Positions 16,957 through 24,932 of a DNA stretch of 32,515 nt are shown in pieces; position 1 is the first letter of the stretch; each line of letters starts with the position of its first letter. Source of the DNA: an uncultured Alphaproteobacteria bacterium (GTDB taxonomy: Bacteria; Pseudomonadota; Alphaproteobacteria; HIMB59; GCA-002718135); contig CACHBB010000012.1 in the NCBI GenBank assembly GCA_902577945.1, positions 1 through 32,515 on the forward strand, written 5' to 3'. Below the pieces are notes generated by a model, which had not been told where the DNA came from, did no database searches, and saw only the letters and a list, made by a program, of their open reading frames with translations. The position numbers were made by a program, and so were the translations under genes.

Positions 16957-17693
16957 TATAAAGTCCATCCTCCATCAATTAAATTTAATGTTCCTGTCAC
17001 AAAGCTTGATTCATCACTTGCTAAATATGTTGCAAGAGATGCAATTTCTTCAGGTTGTGCCAATCTTCCCATTGCTTGTCTTGCAATAAAATCTTCTTTT
17101 GCTTTTTTAGGGTCATCAGCCATATTTACTCTGCCTTGCCAAGATGGTGTTTCAACTGTTCCAGGTAAAATAGCGTTACATCTTATTCCTTTTTTTACAT
17201 AATCTATAGCAAGAGCTTTTACAAAACCATTTAAAGCAGCTTTTGTTACACCGTAAATAAATCTATTAGGTGCTCCTTTAACACTTGAAGCTGCAGAAGA
17301 AACAATAATCATATTACCTTTTCCTTGAGAAAGCATTTTAGGAAGTAAATTATAAGCCATCAAATATGCAGAATAAATATTTACATCAATAGATCTTTTA
17401 AATTCCTGATGATCACAATCCATTAATGTGCCATGATGTACAAAACCTACAGCATGAAAAAGAACATCTATAGTTTCTATGTTTGAGCAGAACTTTTCAA
17501 CTTCATCTTTATTGGTTGCATCAAGTTTTTGTATTTTAATTGCATTGTATTGACTATTTAGTTCATTTAATTTGTCTTCATTTATATCTGTAGCTATGAC
17601 GGAAGCACCTTCTTTTGCAAAAGCAATTGCGGTTGATCTTCCAATACCTTGTGCTGCTGCGGTGACAATTATTTTTTTATTTTTTAATCTCAT
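16956..17693 (-). CDS. SDR dehydrogenase, probable 2-keto-3-deoxy-L-fuconate (or L-rhamnonate) 4-dehydrogenase
   Basis: This is a classical short-chain dehydrogenase of 245 residues. The cofactor motif TAAAQGIG (11-18) and an Asp after the second strand (ATDINED) point to NAD; the catalytic Ser lies in VSSAAS and the YxxxK pair is Y147/K151. NAILPGTVETPSWQGRV and RQAMGRLAQPEEIA resemble the 2-keto-3-deoxy-L-fuconate dehydrogenase/DHRS6 group. It would oxidise C4 of the product of the dehydratase encoded just upstream, making the 2,4-diketo acid for the FAH hydrolase. Its start overlaps the dehydratase stop by four bases (ATGA) and its stop overlaps the hydrolase start. Which C4 epimer is used, or both, is not evident. 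Confidence 0.85.
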   Translation of the reverse strand: MRLKNKKIIVTAAAQGIGRSTAIAFAKEGASVIATDINEDKLNELNSQYNAIKIQKLDATNKDEVEKFCSNIETIDVLFHAVGFVHHGTLMDCDHQEFKRSIDVNIYSAYLMAYNLLPKMLSQGKGNMIIVSSAASSVKGAPNRFIYGVTKAALNGFVKALAIDYVKKGIRCNAILPGTVETPSWQGRVNMADDPKKAKEDFIARQAMGRLAQPEEIASLATYLASDESSFVTGTLNLIDGGWTL

Positions 17694-18988
17694 TTATTAT
17701 TCTTCCAATATTTTCCATTAGGAAATGAAAACTCATTAACAGACTTTTCTTTCATTTCAATAGAATATCCATGATCAAGAGGTGGCATATAATTACCATT
17801 TTCTATTTTACATGGATAAATAAAGTGTTCATGCAAGCTATCTTGATATTCAACTACCTTATCCTCTTTTGAACCATTAATTAATACATAATCAATCATA
17901 CATAAATGTTGGACATATTCACATAAGCCGACACCTCCAGCATGAGGATATACGGGAACATTAAATTTATGTGCCATTAGTAAAACAGTAATTATTTCAT
18001 TTATACTTCCCAAACGACAACTATCAATTTGACAAACATTCATAGAACCAGATTCTAAAAATTGTTTAAACATTATTCTTCCCCCACAAGCCTCACCTGT
18101 TGCTAGTCTAATATTGCCAACCGCTTTTTTAATTTTTGTAAATCCCATAATATCATCTGGACTAGTTGGTTCTTCTACAAAAAATAAATTAAATTTTTTG
18201 TAGGCATTTATATGATCAATTGATTGTTGAACACTCCACTGTTGATTTGCATCAACCATAATATAGCAATCATCTCCTATTGTTTTTCTAATTAATTCAA
18301 GTCTTTTGATATCTGCTTCAAGATCTAAACCAACTTTTATTTTAAAATGTTTCCAGCCCTTAGCCATATATTGCTTACATAACTGAATTGTTTTTTCATC
18401 AGAATAGCCAAGCCATCCTGCAGCTGTGGTGTATGAAGGATATCCCTCTTGCAATAATGTTTGTATTCTTTTTTCTTTATAATTTTGACTATTTTGTAAA
18501 ATGTTAAGAGCCTCTTCTGGTTTTAAAACATCTTCGATATATTTAAAAGTAAGCCAACTGAGTATTTTTTTAGGTTCACTTTCAACAACAAATTTCCATA
18601 AAGGTTTTTTATTTTTTTTAGCAATTAAATCCCATAAGCAATTAAATATTGCTGAGACGGCCATATGTACAACACCTTTTTCAGGTCCTAACCACCGTAA
18701 TTGACTGTGATCTACACATTTAAACCAAAGATTACCTATATTATTTTCTAAATCTTCAAGATCCATGTTTTCGAAAATAGGAAAAAAATGTTTTATGCAC
18801 TCTGCTACAATATCATTACCTTTACCGATGGTAAAAGCTATACCATAACCTTTTAGATTAGGATCATTAGTAATGGCCGTAACATAAGTTGCTGAATAAT
18901 CTGGATCAGTATGAATTGCATCAGATCCAGTTAGGTCTTTCGAAGTTGGAAATCTTACGTCATCAACTTTAAATTTCTCAATTTTCAT
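17690..18988 (-). CDS. fucD: L-fuconate dehydratase (enolase superfamily)
   Basis: The 432-residue enzyme dehydrates L-fuconate to 2-keto-3-deoxy-L-fuconate. It follows the L-fuconate dehydratase/ENOSF1 family from its N terminus (DVRFPTSKDLTGSDAI, DPDYSATYV, FTIGKGNDI). Active-site residues are in place: Lys pair in HFKIKVG (K216, K218), metal ligands D246 (MVDANQQW), E272 (FVEEP) and E299 (LATGEACG), and the D322/H349 dyad (YPHAGGVGLCE). Length and positions nearly coincide with the characterised Xanthomonas enzyme as I recall it. The start overlaps the CoA-transferase stop by one base, the end overlaps the SDR start by four. Other acid sugars are possible, but the SDR, hydrolase and lactate dehydrogenase that follow fit fuconate well. 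Confidence 0.9.
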   Translation of the reverse strand: MKIEKFKVDDVRFPTSKDLTGSDAIHTDPDYSATYVTAITNDPNLKGYGIAFTIGKGNDIVAECIKHFFPIFENMDLEDLENNIGNLWFKCVDHSQLRWLGPEKGVVHMAVSAIFNCLWDLIAKKNKKPLWKFVVESEPKKILSWLTFKYIEDVLKPEEALNILQNSQNYKEKRIQTLLQEGYPSYTTAAGWLGYSDEKTIQLCKQYMAKGWKHFKIKVGLDLEADIKRLELIRKTIGDDCYIMVDANQQWSVQQSIDHINAYKKFNLFFVEEPTSPDDIMGFTKIKKAVGNIRLATGEACGGRIMFKQFLESGSMNVCQIDSCRLGSINEIITVLLMAHKFNVPVYPHAGGVGLCEYVQHLCMIDYVLINGSKEDKVVEYQDSLHEHFIYPCKIENGNYMPPLDHGYSIEMKEKSVNEFSFPNGKYWKNNK

Positions 18989-20133
18989 TAAATTCCAAAC
19001 TCTTTTTTTATATTATTATTATCATTTCCAATTTTGGGAGCGGCCTTGCTAGATTTAAAAATTTCACCATCAATTTTTATTGGGCATCTAAGAGTTTCAA
19101 TATTGAGTCCATCATCTCGTTGTATCCTTTGCACCATATCAAGTATTTTAAAACCATCATGCTTAACCATTGTATTCCAATCTAATACTTTGGCACACCA
19201 TATATCAGCAGGTTCTAAAATACTTAACCAATGTTCCGTTGTTTCTTTTTCAATCCAATCACCTATATTTTTTTTTATCTCATCCCTTTTTGTAAACCAC
19301 TCTTTTTGATCATGTAAATTTTTAATTGAATCTAAATTAAGCAATTTACCTAATTGCGGAAGTGGAGTCATTGCAATAGCTATATATCCATTAGAAGTTT
19401 TATATATTCCATAAGGTGCTGACAAATAAGCATGTGCATTATTATATGAGCTTCTCTGTGGTTTTCTGTTACCATCATTAAAATAAGTTGTTAGAACTTC
19501 GAATTGAAAATCTAGCAAGGCTTCAACCAAACTTGTTTCAACGTGAGATCCTTTTTCAGTTCTAAATCTTTTAATAATTGCTGCTAATATACCTTCAACT
19601 AAAGCATGTCCTGCAAGCATATCAGCAACAGCTAATCCCATTGGAGTTGGTGCTTCTCCACCATTCCCATTCAACCAAACTAAACCCGTACGAGATTGAG
19701 CTAATAAATCTTGTCCTGGTAGTGAACTCCATGGTCCCTCTGATCCATACCCAGAAATTGTGCCATAAACTATTTTTGGATTAATTTTTTTAACACTTTC
19801 ATAATCTAAGCCAATTCTTTCAATTACACCTGGTCTAAAATTTTGAGTTATAATATCTGCTTTCTCAATTAACTTTTTAACTGTCTCAAGATCGTTTGGA
19901 TCTTTCAAATTTGCAGCAAAACTCTCTTTGTTTCTATTGATCGCATGAAAAAGGGTACTATCACCCTCTAAATCAGTATCACTTATATATAGATTTCTAC
20001 AAAGATCACCTACATCAGGTCTTTCAATTTTTATAACTCTTGCACCCAGATCTGCTAGTCTTAAACCTGCGTAAGGCCCAGATAAAAACTGGCTGAATTC
20101 TAAAACAGTTAATCCTTCTAATGGTCTAGTCAT
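18988..20133 (-). CDS. Class III CoA-transferase (CaiB/BaiF family)
   Basis: The 381-residue product moves CoA between organic acids. Family marks are LTVLEFSQFLSGPYAGLRLADLGARVIKIERP at the N terminus (seen in pieces over residues 8-39), the NRNKESFAANLK segment, NFRPGVIERIGLDYE and the catalytic Asp D142 in LPGQDLLAQS. It lies three bases after the stop of the binding-protein-like gene and overlaps the fuconate dehydratase start by one base, so it is co-translated with a pathway that has no obvious CoA step. With two MaoC-type hydratases nearby, it could activate an unsaturated or branched carboxylic acid. Substrate unknown; the family call is secure. Confidence 0.88.
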   Translation of the reverse strand: MTRPLEGLTVLEFSQFLSGPYAGLRLADLGARVIKIERPDVGDLCRNLYISDTDLEGDSTLFHAINRNKESFAANLKDPNDLETVKKLIEKADIITQNFRPGVIERIGLDYESVKKINPKIVYGTISGYGSEGPWSSLPGQDLLAQSRTGLVWLNGNGGEAPTPMGLAVADMLAGHALVEGILAAIIKRFRTEKGSHVETSLVEALLDFQFEVLTTYFNDGNRKPQRSSYNNAHAYLSAPYGIYKTSNGYIAIAMTPLPQLGKLLNLDSIKNLHDQKEWFTKRDEIKKNIGDWIEKETTEHWLSILEPADIWCAKVLDWNTMVKHDGFKILDMVQRIQRDDGLNIETLRCPIKIDGEIFKSSKAAPKIGNDNNNIKKEFGI

Positions 20134-20136
20134 TAT

Positions 20137-21270
20137 TTATTCTTTGAAGCTATCATTGTACATATCAGATAGTTTTTCACAAATACTTTCAGCTTTAATT
20201 TCTGATTGTAAATACTCATTGATTATATCACCACTTTGATCTTGAAATTCCATATAGCCATTATGTCTTGGTCTCACCCATGCAAGATCAAGTGTTTTAC
20301 GTGTCGCCTTAAAAAAATCATTAGTTTCACTGTTTATTTTTAAATCTTTCCAAGCCTCTGAATTACCTGGCTGTCCTCCACTTTCATAAAATATTGATTT
20401 CTGACAATCCGCACTAGCTATCCAAAAGGCATATTCTAGAGCTAAATCTTTATTTTTACTAACGTTCGAAACAGCAATACCAGTACCACCTAAATGTGTT
20501 CCCGCTGGACCTTTTCCTGATAAATCCATTACATCAATATATTTTAGAATTTTTTTTCTATAATTTTTTCGAGAGTAATTTGAAAAGCCATAAATATATG
20601 GGCAATAATAGAATTCATTTGTCTCTGTCATTAATTCAGCAGTTTGAATTGGATCCATTGTAAAACAATCTTTTATTAATTCGTTTGATACTGCTTTCAT
20701 CATGGTAAGGGTTTTAATTCCATAATTTTTATTAATAAAATTCTTTTTCTCAGGAATTAATTCCTCAGTTAAATTATTATAGATACTATAAAAACTACTT
20801 ATTGCGTGAACAGGTTTTAATGGCCAAAGTACTCTATTGTTTTTAGCTAAACCAATCAGCGCATTCCAATTTAAAGGATAACTCCCAATTAAATCTTCAC
20901 GGTAACAAGCAGTTTGTGATGCAGCATCAATTGCTAAAGCCCATTGTTTATTATTGATAAAATAACTTTGATGAGATTTGCCCACTGATTGTTTTTTAAG
21001 TTCTGCAATTTGATGTTCGTATTGTGGAAGATCTAAATTTTGAAGTAGTCCTTTACTGGCAACTTCACCAACATGGGGATAGTCTATAACAATTAAATCA
21101 TAGTCATCAGTCATTTCTTCTATAGGTCGATCAGCAAATGCTTGAAGTGGCCTTTTATCCCAATGAATTGAAACTTCGCTATTATGAATCTCTTGAAATT
21201 TTTTAGAAGTCGCAACCATAGGATCAAACCCCCTGGAGTGATCCCAAGTCATCCCTTTTAAGCTAATCAT
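20137..21270 (-). CDS. Binding-protein-like protein (extracellular solute-binding family 1 fold) lacking a signal peptide
   Basis: The 377-residue product resembles CUT1-type solute-binding proteins: an N-terminal strand ([17 protein letters not shown]), [23 protein letters not shown], a central [14 protein letters not shown], and late [26 protein letters not shown] plus [11 protein letters not shown]. Yet it starts directly at the first strand; there is no hydrophobic leader, and the region upstream is occupied by the MaoC gene in another frame (ATGA overlap at 21267-21270), so a missed signal peptide is unlikely. It should be cytoplasmic. No permease is adjacent. It could be a ligand sensor or a carrier for the CoA-transferase/MaoC enzymes coded on either side; its job is not known to me. 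Confidence 0.75.
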   Translation of the reverse strand: MISLKGMTWDHSRGFDPMVATSKKFQEIHNSEVSIHWDKRPLQAFADRPIEEMTDDYDLIVIDYPHVGEVASKGLLQNLDLPQYEHQIAELKKQSVGKSHQSYFINNKQWALAIDAASQTACYREDLIGSYPLNWNALIGLAKNNRVLWPLKPVHAISSFYSIYNNLTEELIPEKKNFINKNYGIKTLTMMKAVSNELIKDCFTMDPIQTAELMTETNEFYYCPYIYGFSNYSRKNYRKKILKYIDVMDLSGKGPAGTHLGGTGIAVSNVSKNKDLALEYAFWIASADCQKSIFYESGGQPGNSEAWKDLKINSETNDFFKATRKTLDLAWVRPRHNGYMEFQDQSGDIINEYLQSEIKAESICEKLSDMYNDSFKE

Positions 21271-21830
21271 TTTTTTTCGTATTTATCTTTAAAGTCTTCA
21301 GGTCTTTTGTATAAAACTGAATGAAGATGCTCACAGTATAAAACTATTTCACCTTCACCTTTAAAAACTTCATAACTAGTTCTAACAAGTCCCATTTTTT
21401 CATATTTTGGTTTTTTTTCCATATTAGTTCTAATCGTATAAATTGTATCACCAATAAAAACTGGTTTAATAAATCTTAAACGATCATAACCATAACTAAA
21501 TGAGTTAACACAATTCGTTGCCACTAATCCCAAACCGTAAGAAAAGACCATCGCACCCGCAACCAATCTTTTCTGAAACATTCCTTCATTTTTTGCAAAA
21601 TGCTCATCTCCAACATAAGGATGCATATCTAATACCATACAATTAAATTGCATGGCCTCTCCCTCAGAAATTGTTCTTCTTAGCGATCTAATCTTATGGT
21701 CAATAATAACATCTTCGTAAAACCAATTTTCTGAATTCCATACTGGAATTTCTCCATGATCATTGGGCATATCTTTTGGAAAGGTTGACTCAATTCCAAC
21801 AGTGTTTTCAAATTTATTATCTTTATTCAT
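21267..21830 (-). CDS. MaoC-like hotdog dehydratase
   Basis: The 187-residue product has the MaoC/R-specific enoyl-CoA hydratase fold. Typical are the Asp-containing active-site loop ([16 protein letters not shown]), [15 protein letters not shown] for the hotdog helix, and [20 protein letters not shown] followed by the [19 protein letters not shown] strand. It would hydrate or dehydrate a 2-enoyl-CoA. It is first in the minus-strand operon that continues to the binding-protein-like gene (four-base overlap), the CoA-transferase and fuconate dehydratase. A second MaoC protein diverges 48 bases away, and the two may work as a pair or heterodimer. Shine-Dalgarno is weak. Substrate unknown. Confidence 0.85.
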   Translation of the reverse strand: MNKDNKFENTVGIESTFPKDMPNDHGEIPVWNSENWFYEDVIIDHKIRSLRRTISEGEAMQFNCMVLDMHPYVGDEHFAKNEGMFQKRLVAGAMVFSYGLGLVATNCVNSFSYGYDRLRFIKPVFIGDTIYTIRTNMEKKPKYEKMGLVRTSYEVFKGEGEIVLYCEHLHSVLYKRPEDFKDKYEKK

Positions 21831-21878
21831 TTTTACAATTATGCTACCTTATTACAGAGAAATATTTATTCAATAGAA

Positions 21879-22328
21879 ATGGTAGAAATAGAACAATTCT
21901 TCGAAGACTATGAACTTGGTGCGGAAAGAGTCACTGTTGGCAGAACCATCACTGAAACTGATATTGTAATGCACGCAATGCACTCTGGAGACTTTTACCC
22001 ACATCATACTGATGCTGAGTTTGCTAAAAGGGGTCCGTTTGGTCAACGAATAGCACAATTTAGTTGTACTTTTTCGATAGGTATCGCGCTTACAGCTTCA
22101 ATAGTTAACAAGCGAGCTTTTACCTATGGGTTTGAAAGATTACGTTTTCCTAATCCTGTTTTTATAGGTGATACAATTCACACTAAGGTTACAATAAAAG
22201 AAAAAAAGGATGATCCGAAAAGACCTCAATACGGACAAGTTAATGAAGCGTGTGAAATTTTAAATCAAAATGACAAATGTGTTTGTTATTCTGAACATAT
22301 ACTTTTGGTTGAAAGAAAAAATACTTAA
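21879..22328 (+). CDS. MaoC-like hotdog dehydratase (second copy)
   Basis: The 149-residue product is a single-hotdog MaoC protein: FEDYELGAERVTVGRTITETDIV at the N terminus (residues 9-31), the catalytic Asp/His loop (HSGDFYPHHTDAEFAK), RIAQFSCTFSIGIALTAS and [19 protein letters not shown]. It shares the RLRF-x-PVFIGDTI block with the MaoC gene that diverges from it, but is shorter by the N-terminal tail. The intergenic space of 48 bases must hold both starts and both promoters. Its stop overlaps that of the RraA-like gene by four bases on the opposite strand. An enoyl-CoA hydratase role with the CoA-transferase is the best guess. Confidence 0.85.
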   Translation: MVEIEQFFEDYELGAERVTVGRTITETDIVMHAMHSGDFYPHHTDAEFAKRGPFGQRIAQFSCTFSIGIALTASIVNKRAFTYGFERLRFPNPVFIGDTIHTKVTIKEKKDDPKRPQYGQVNEACEILNQNDKCVCYSEHILLVERKNT

Positions 22329-22981
22329 AAAACGCTATACTTAATATATGCTTCTTGTGGATCCATTCCTTCTCTTATAGCTTTTCTAACTTGGCTTTCA
22401 GTATTAATTAATTTTTCCGATTTTTCCAAAATATCTATTACTTTTTCTTGGGGAATAATAACAATACCATCAATATCTGCCATTACATAATCACCGTTAT
22501 CTATTTCTACATCTCCAATTTTAATAGTTTCTTCAAATTTAGTAGGCTTCCAATAAGCAACAACATCTTTAGGTGTATAAAATTTTGACCAAACAGGAAA
22601 ATCAATTTTGTTTATAAATTCTAAATCTCTACATCCACCATCGGCAATGTAGCCTCTAATATTTTTCTTTTGTAAAGTTTCAGCACTCAGTTCACCCATT
22701 AAAGCTATATTATTATCGTTTGGTTGACAGATAAGAACTTTATCTGATGGAGCCTTAGATAACAGACCAGTCCAAGCAAGGAGTGTTTCGTGATGAGAGA
22801 AACTAGTATTCGATTCCCCTTCAATAGTAAAAATTTGCCCTGCGATTTTGTGTTTTTCCTTATTAGGTTTAATATTTGGATTTAAAACAAAATTTTTAAA
22901 TCCATCATCTCTCATGACATCATGGATAACACTACTAAAACATTTTGATAATCTATCTGAAATTTCAGTAGAACTTGTCAT
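22325..22981 (-). CDS. RraA-like / HMG-CHA aldolase family protein
   Basis: The 218-residue product belongs to the RraA/dimethylmenaquinone-methyltransferase-like family, which includes 4-hydroxy-4-methyl-2-oxoglutarate and related pyruvate-forming aldolases. The family core is visible as MGELSAETLQKKNIRGYIADGG (in two halves, near residues 95-116) followed by CRDLEF, whose Arg and Asp are the substrate and metal residues of the aldolases. Keeping the RD pair argues for an aldolase, not the RNase-E inhibitor RraA. It overlaps the ABC ATPase stop by four bases (ATGA), so it is translated with the importer. It could cleave a 4-hydroxy-2-keto acid derived from the imported sugar; substrate not determinable. 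Confidence 0.75.
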   Translation of the reverse strand: MTSSTEISDRLSKCFSSVIHDVMRDDGFKNFVLNPNIKPNKEKHKIAGQIFTIEGESNTSFSHHETLLAWTGLLSKAPSDKVLICQPNDNNIALMGELSAETLQKKNIRGYIADGGCRDLEFINKIDFPVWSKFYTPKDVVAYWKPTKFEETIKIGDVEIDNGDYVMADIDGIVIIPQEKVIDILEKSEKLINTESQVRKAIREGMDPQEAYIKYSVF

Positions 22982-24072
22982 ATTGCTAAACCGCTGTTCT
23001 CATCGAATAAATATGTTCTATCTAAATTTAAAGCAAAATCTAAAACATCATTTGATTTAACTTGTTCGGGAGTGAACATTCTACTAACAATTTCTATTTC
23101 ACCAAAGTTCGTAAATATCAAAGTTTCAGTTCCAAGTGGCTCTGCTATATTAACTGATGATTGCATTTCCCATGCGTTAGATGGTTTTTGTCCAAATTGT
23201 AAAGGCACTATATCTTCAGCTCTAAATCCAAAAGAAATCTTTTGATATTCATTTACAGAATTTTGTTTATCTTTTGGCACAGGAACAATTATTCCATCAT
23301 TTGTTTTCATGGATAGTTGGTTATTTTGATTTACAACTGTAGCTTTAATCATATTCATAGAAGGAGAACCAATAAATGTTGCAACAAATTTTGTAGCTGG
23401 TCTTTCAAATAGATCTAATGGTGTTCCTGTTTGCTCTATTATACCATCTTTCATAATTACAATTCGATCAGCTAAAGTCATTGCTTCAACCTGATCATGC
23501 GTAACATAGACAATTGTTGTTGATACTTTTTGATGTAATCTTTTAATTTCTGTCCTCATCTGATTTCTTAATTTTGCATCTAAATTAGATAAAGGTTCAT
23601 CAAATAAAAAAACATCTGGTCTTCTTACAATTGCTCTTCCCATTGCAACTCTTTGTCTTTGACCACCTGATAATTGTGATGGTTTTCTTTGTAAAAATTC
23701 AGTTATATCTAAAATTCCTGCAGCTTCATGTACTCTTTCTTCAATTTCTTTTTTACCAAGTCCTGCGATCTTTAATGAAAATCCTAAGTTTTCTTCTACT
23801 GTCATATGAGGATAAAGAGCATAGTTTTGAAAAACCATGGATACGTTTCTTTCTCTTGGTTCTAGATTATTCATTTCTTTGTCACCAATTTTGATAATAC
23901 CCTCATCTATTTCCTCTAATCCTGCAATCATTCTTAGAGAAGATGATTTGCCACAACCCGATGGACCAACTAAAACTAAAAATTCTTTATCAATGATTTC
24001 TAAATCAATTTTTTTTACTGCTTGAACTTTTCCGTAAAATTTTGAAACACCTTGTAAGCTAACTTTTGCCAT
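22978..24072 (-). CDS. CUT1 sugar ABC transporter ATP-binding protein (UgpC/MalK type)
   Basis: The 364-residue ATPase powers the two permeases encoded upstream. It has Walker A GPSGCGKSS (36-44), FQNYALYPHMTV, signature LSGGQRQRVAMGRAIVR, Walker B FLFDEPLSNLD, the switch His in YVTHDQ and a C-terminal MalK-like TOBE region (SFGFRAEDI, EPLGTETLIF). An upstream in-frame ATG at 24174 would add 34 residues unlike the family; ATG at 24072 forms the TAATG overlap with the permease stop and starts MAKVSLQGVSKFYG, so it is chosen. The RraA-like gene is coupled behind it. UgpC-type ATPases serve glycosides, oligosaccharides or polyols; the ligand here is open. Confidence 0.92.
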   Translation of the reverse strand: MAKVSLQGVSKFYGKVQAVKKIDLEIIDKEFLVLVGPSGCGKSSSLRMIAGLEEIDEGIIKIGDKEMNNLEPRERNVSMVFQNYALYPHMTVEENLGFSLKIAGLGKKEIEERVHEAAGILDITEFLQRKPSQLSGGQRQRVAMGRAIVRRPDVFLFDEPLSNLDAKLRNQMRTEIKRLHQKVSTTIVYVTHDQVEAMTLADRIVIMKDGIIEQTGTPLDLFERPATKFVATFIGSPSMNMIKATVVNQNNQLSMKTNDGIIVPVPKDKQNSVNEYQKISFGFRAEDIVPLQFGQKPSNAWEMQSSVNIAEPLGTETLIFTNFGEIEIVSRMFTPEQVKSNDVLDFALNLDRTYLFDENSGLAI

Positions 24073-24932
24073 TATCCTTTTACTCCTCCAAATGTTAATC
24101 CTGTTACTAAATGCTTTTGAACCATAAAGGTTAAGATTAGTGCTGGAATAATTATAAAGACTGCGAGAGCACACATACCAGGCCAGTTTATTGTGAATTG
24201 TGCTGTGAAATCCATGAGTCCAACAGTTAATGTTTTTGAATCTGTACTTCTTGCTAGATTTGAAACTAATGCATATTCATTCCATGAAATTAAAAATGCA
24301 AATATTCCAGCAGATGCTATTCCTGATCTAGATAGTGGTAATTCAATATGCCAAAATGCTTGTAGTTTAGTACAGCCATCAGTCATCGCTACTTCCGACA
24401 TCGCTCTTGGAATTTGTCTAAAAAAACCATCAGTTAACCAAATTGTAAATGGAATATTTAAAGCAACAAAAACTAGTATAATCCCAATATGTGTATCAAT
24501 TAAACCAATTTTTGAAAAAATAATGAAGATTGGTAAACTTAAAGATATGCCTGGAATTGTTCTAGTTAACATGATTAATAAAAAATATTTATTTTTGTGC
24601 TTAAAATTATGTCTCGCAAAACCATAGCCTCCAATTGTCCCAACTAAAACTGCTATAAATGTACTTGTAAAAGAAATTATAAGTGAATTTCGTAAATAAC
24701 TTAAAACAGGGATAGGACTTCTACCCATTGATCCTTCGGAACCACCAAAGAGCATAGTTTCAAATTGAATTAAGTTTAAATTACGCGGTATCCAAACAGC
24801 AGGTTTTGCCATAACATCTACTTGAGGTCTAAATGCTGTAAGCACTACCCATAAACCAGGAGTCATAATTAGAATTATTAAAATAATAGCTGAAAACCAA
24901 ATTAGAATATTATTGATTTGTCTTTTATTCAT
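24072..24932 (-). CDS. CUT1 sugar ABC transporter permease (MalG type)
   Basis: The 286-residue inner-membrane subunit has six predicted helices, starting with IWFSAIILIILIMTPGLWV. The cytoplasmic EAA loop that docks onto the ATPase is clear: EVAMTDGCTKLQAFWHIELP. RNSLIISFTSTFIAVLVG and YGFARHNFKHKNKY are typical of MalG partners. It overlaps the upstream permease gene by eight bases and the ATPase gene by one. It forms a heterodimer with the product of the gene at 24925-25812. Confidence 0.92.
   Translation of the reverse strand: MNKRQINNILIWFSAIILIILIMTPGLWVVLTAFRPQVDVMAKPAVWIPRNLNLIQFETMLFGGSEGSMGRSPIPVLSYLRNSLIISFTSTFIAVLVGTIGGYGFARHNFKHKNKYFLLIMLTRTIPGISLSLPIFIIFSKIGLIDTHIGIILVFVALNIPFTIWLTDGFFRQIPRAMSEVAMTDGCTKLQAFWHIELPLSRSGIASAGIFAFLISWNEYALVSNLARSTDSKTLTVGLMDFTAQFTINWPGMCALAVFIIIPALILTFMVQKHLVTGLTFGGVKG

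Noticed and set aside
16957-16968. Start of the FAH hydrolase at 16968 (MDFI extension)
   Set aside because: The overlap of stop and start at 16956 repeats the junction pattern of the operon; the extension lies within the SDR C terminus.
21267-22328. The two MaoC genes as halves of one broken double-hotdog gene
   Set aside because: They lie on opposite strands, each has its own start, active-site loop and complete hotdog, so they are two genes.
24073-24174. Longer start for the CUT1 ATPase at 24174
   Set aside because: The 34 extra residues lie inside the permease gene in another frame and resemble no ATPase N terminus; ATG 24072 gives the normal start and a TAATG overlap.
24193-24627. Open plus-strand frame of 144 codons antisense to the MalG-type permease
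   Set aside because: Shadow of the permease reading frame; composition reflects the complement of hydrophobic codons.
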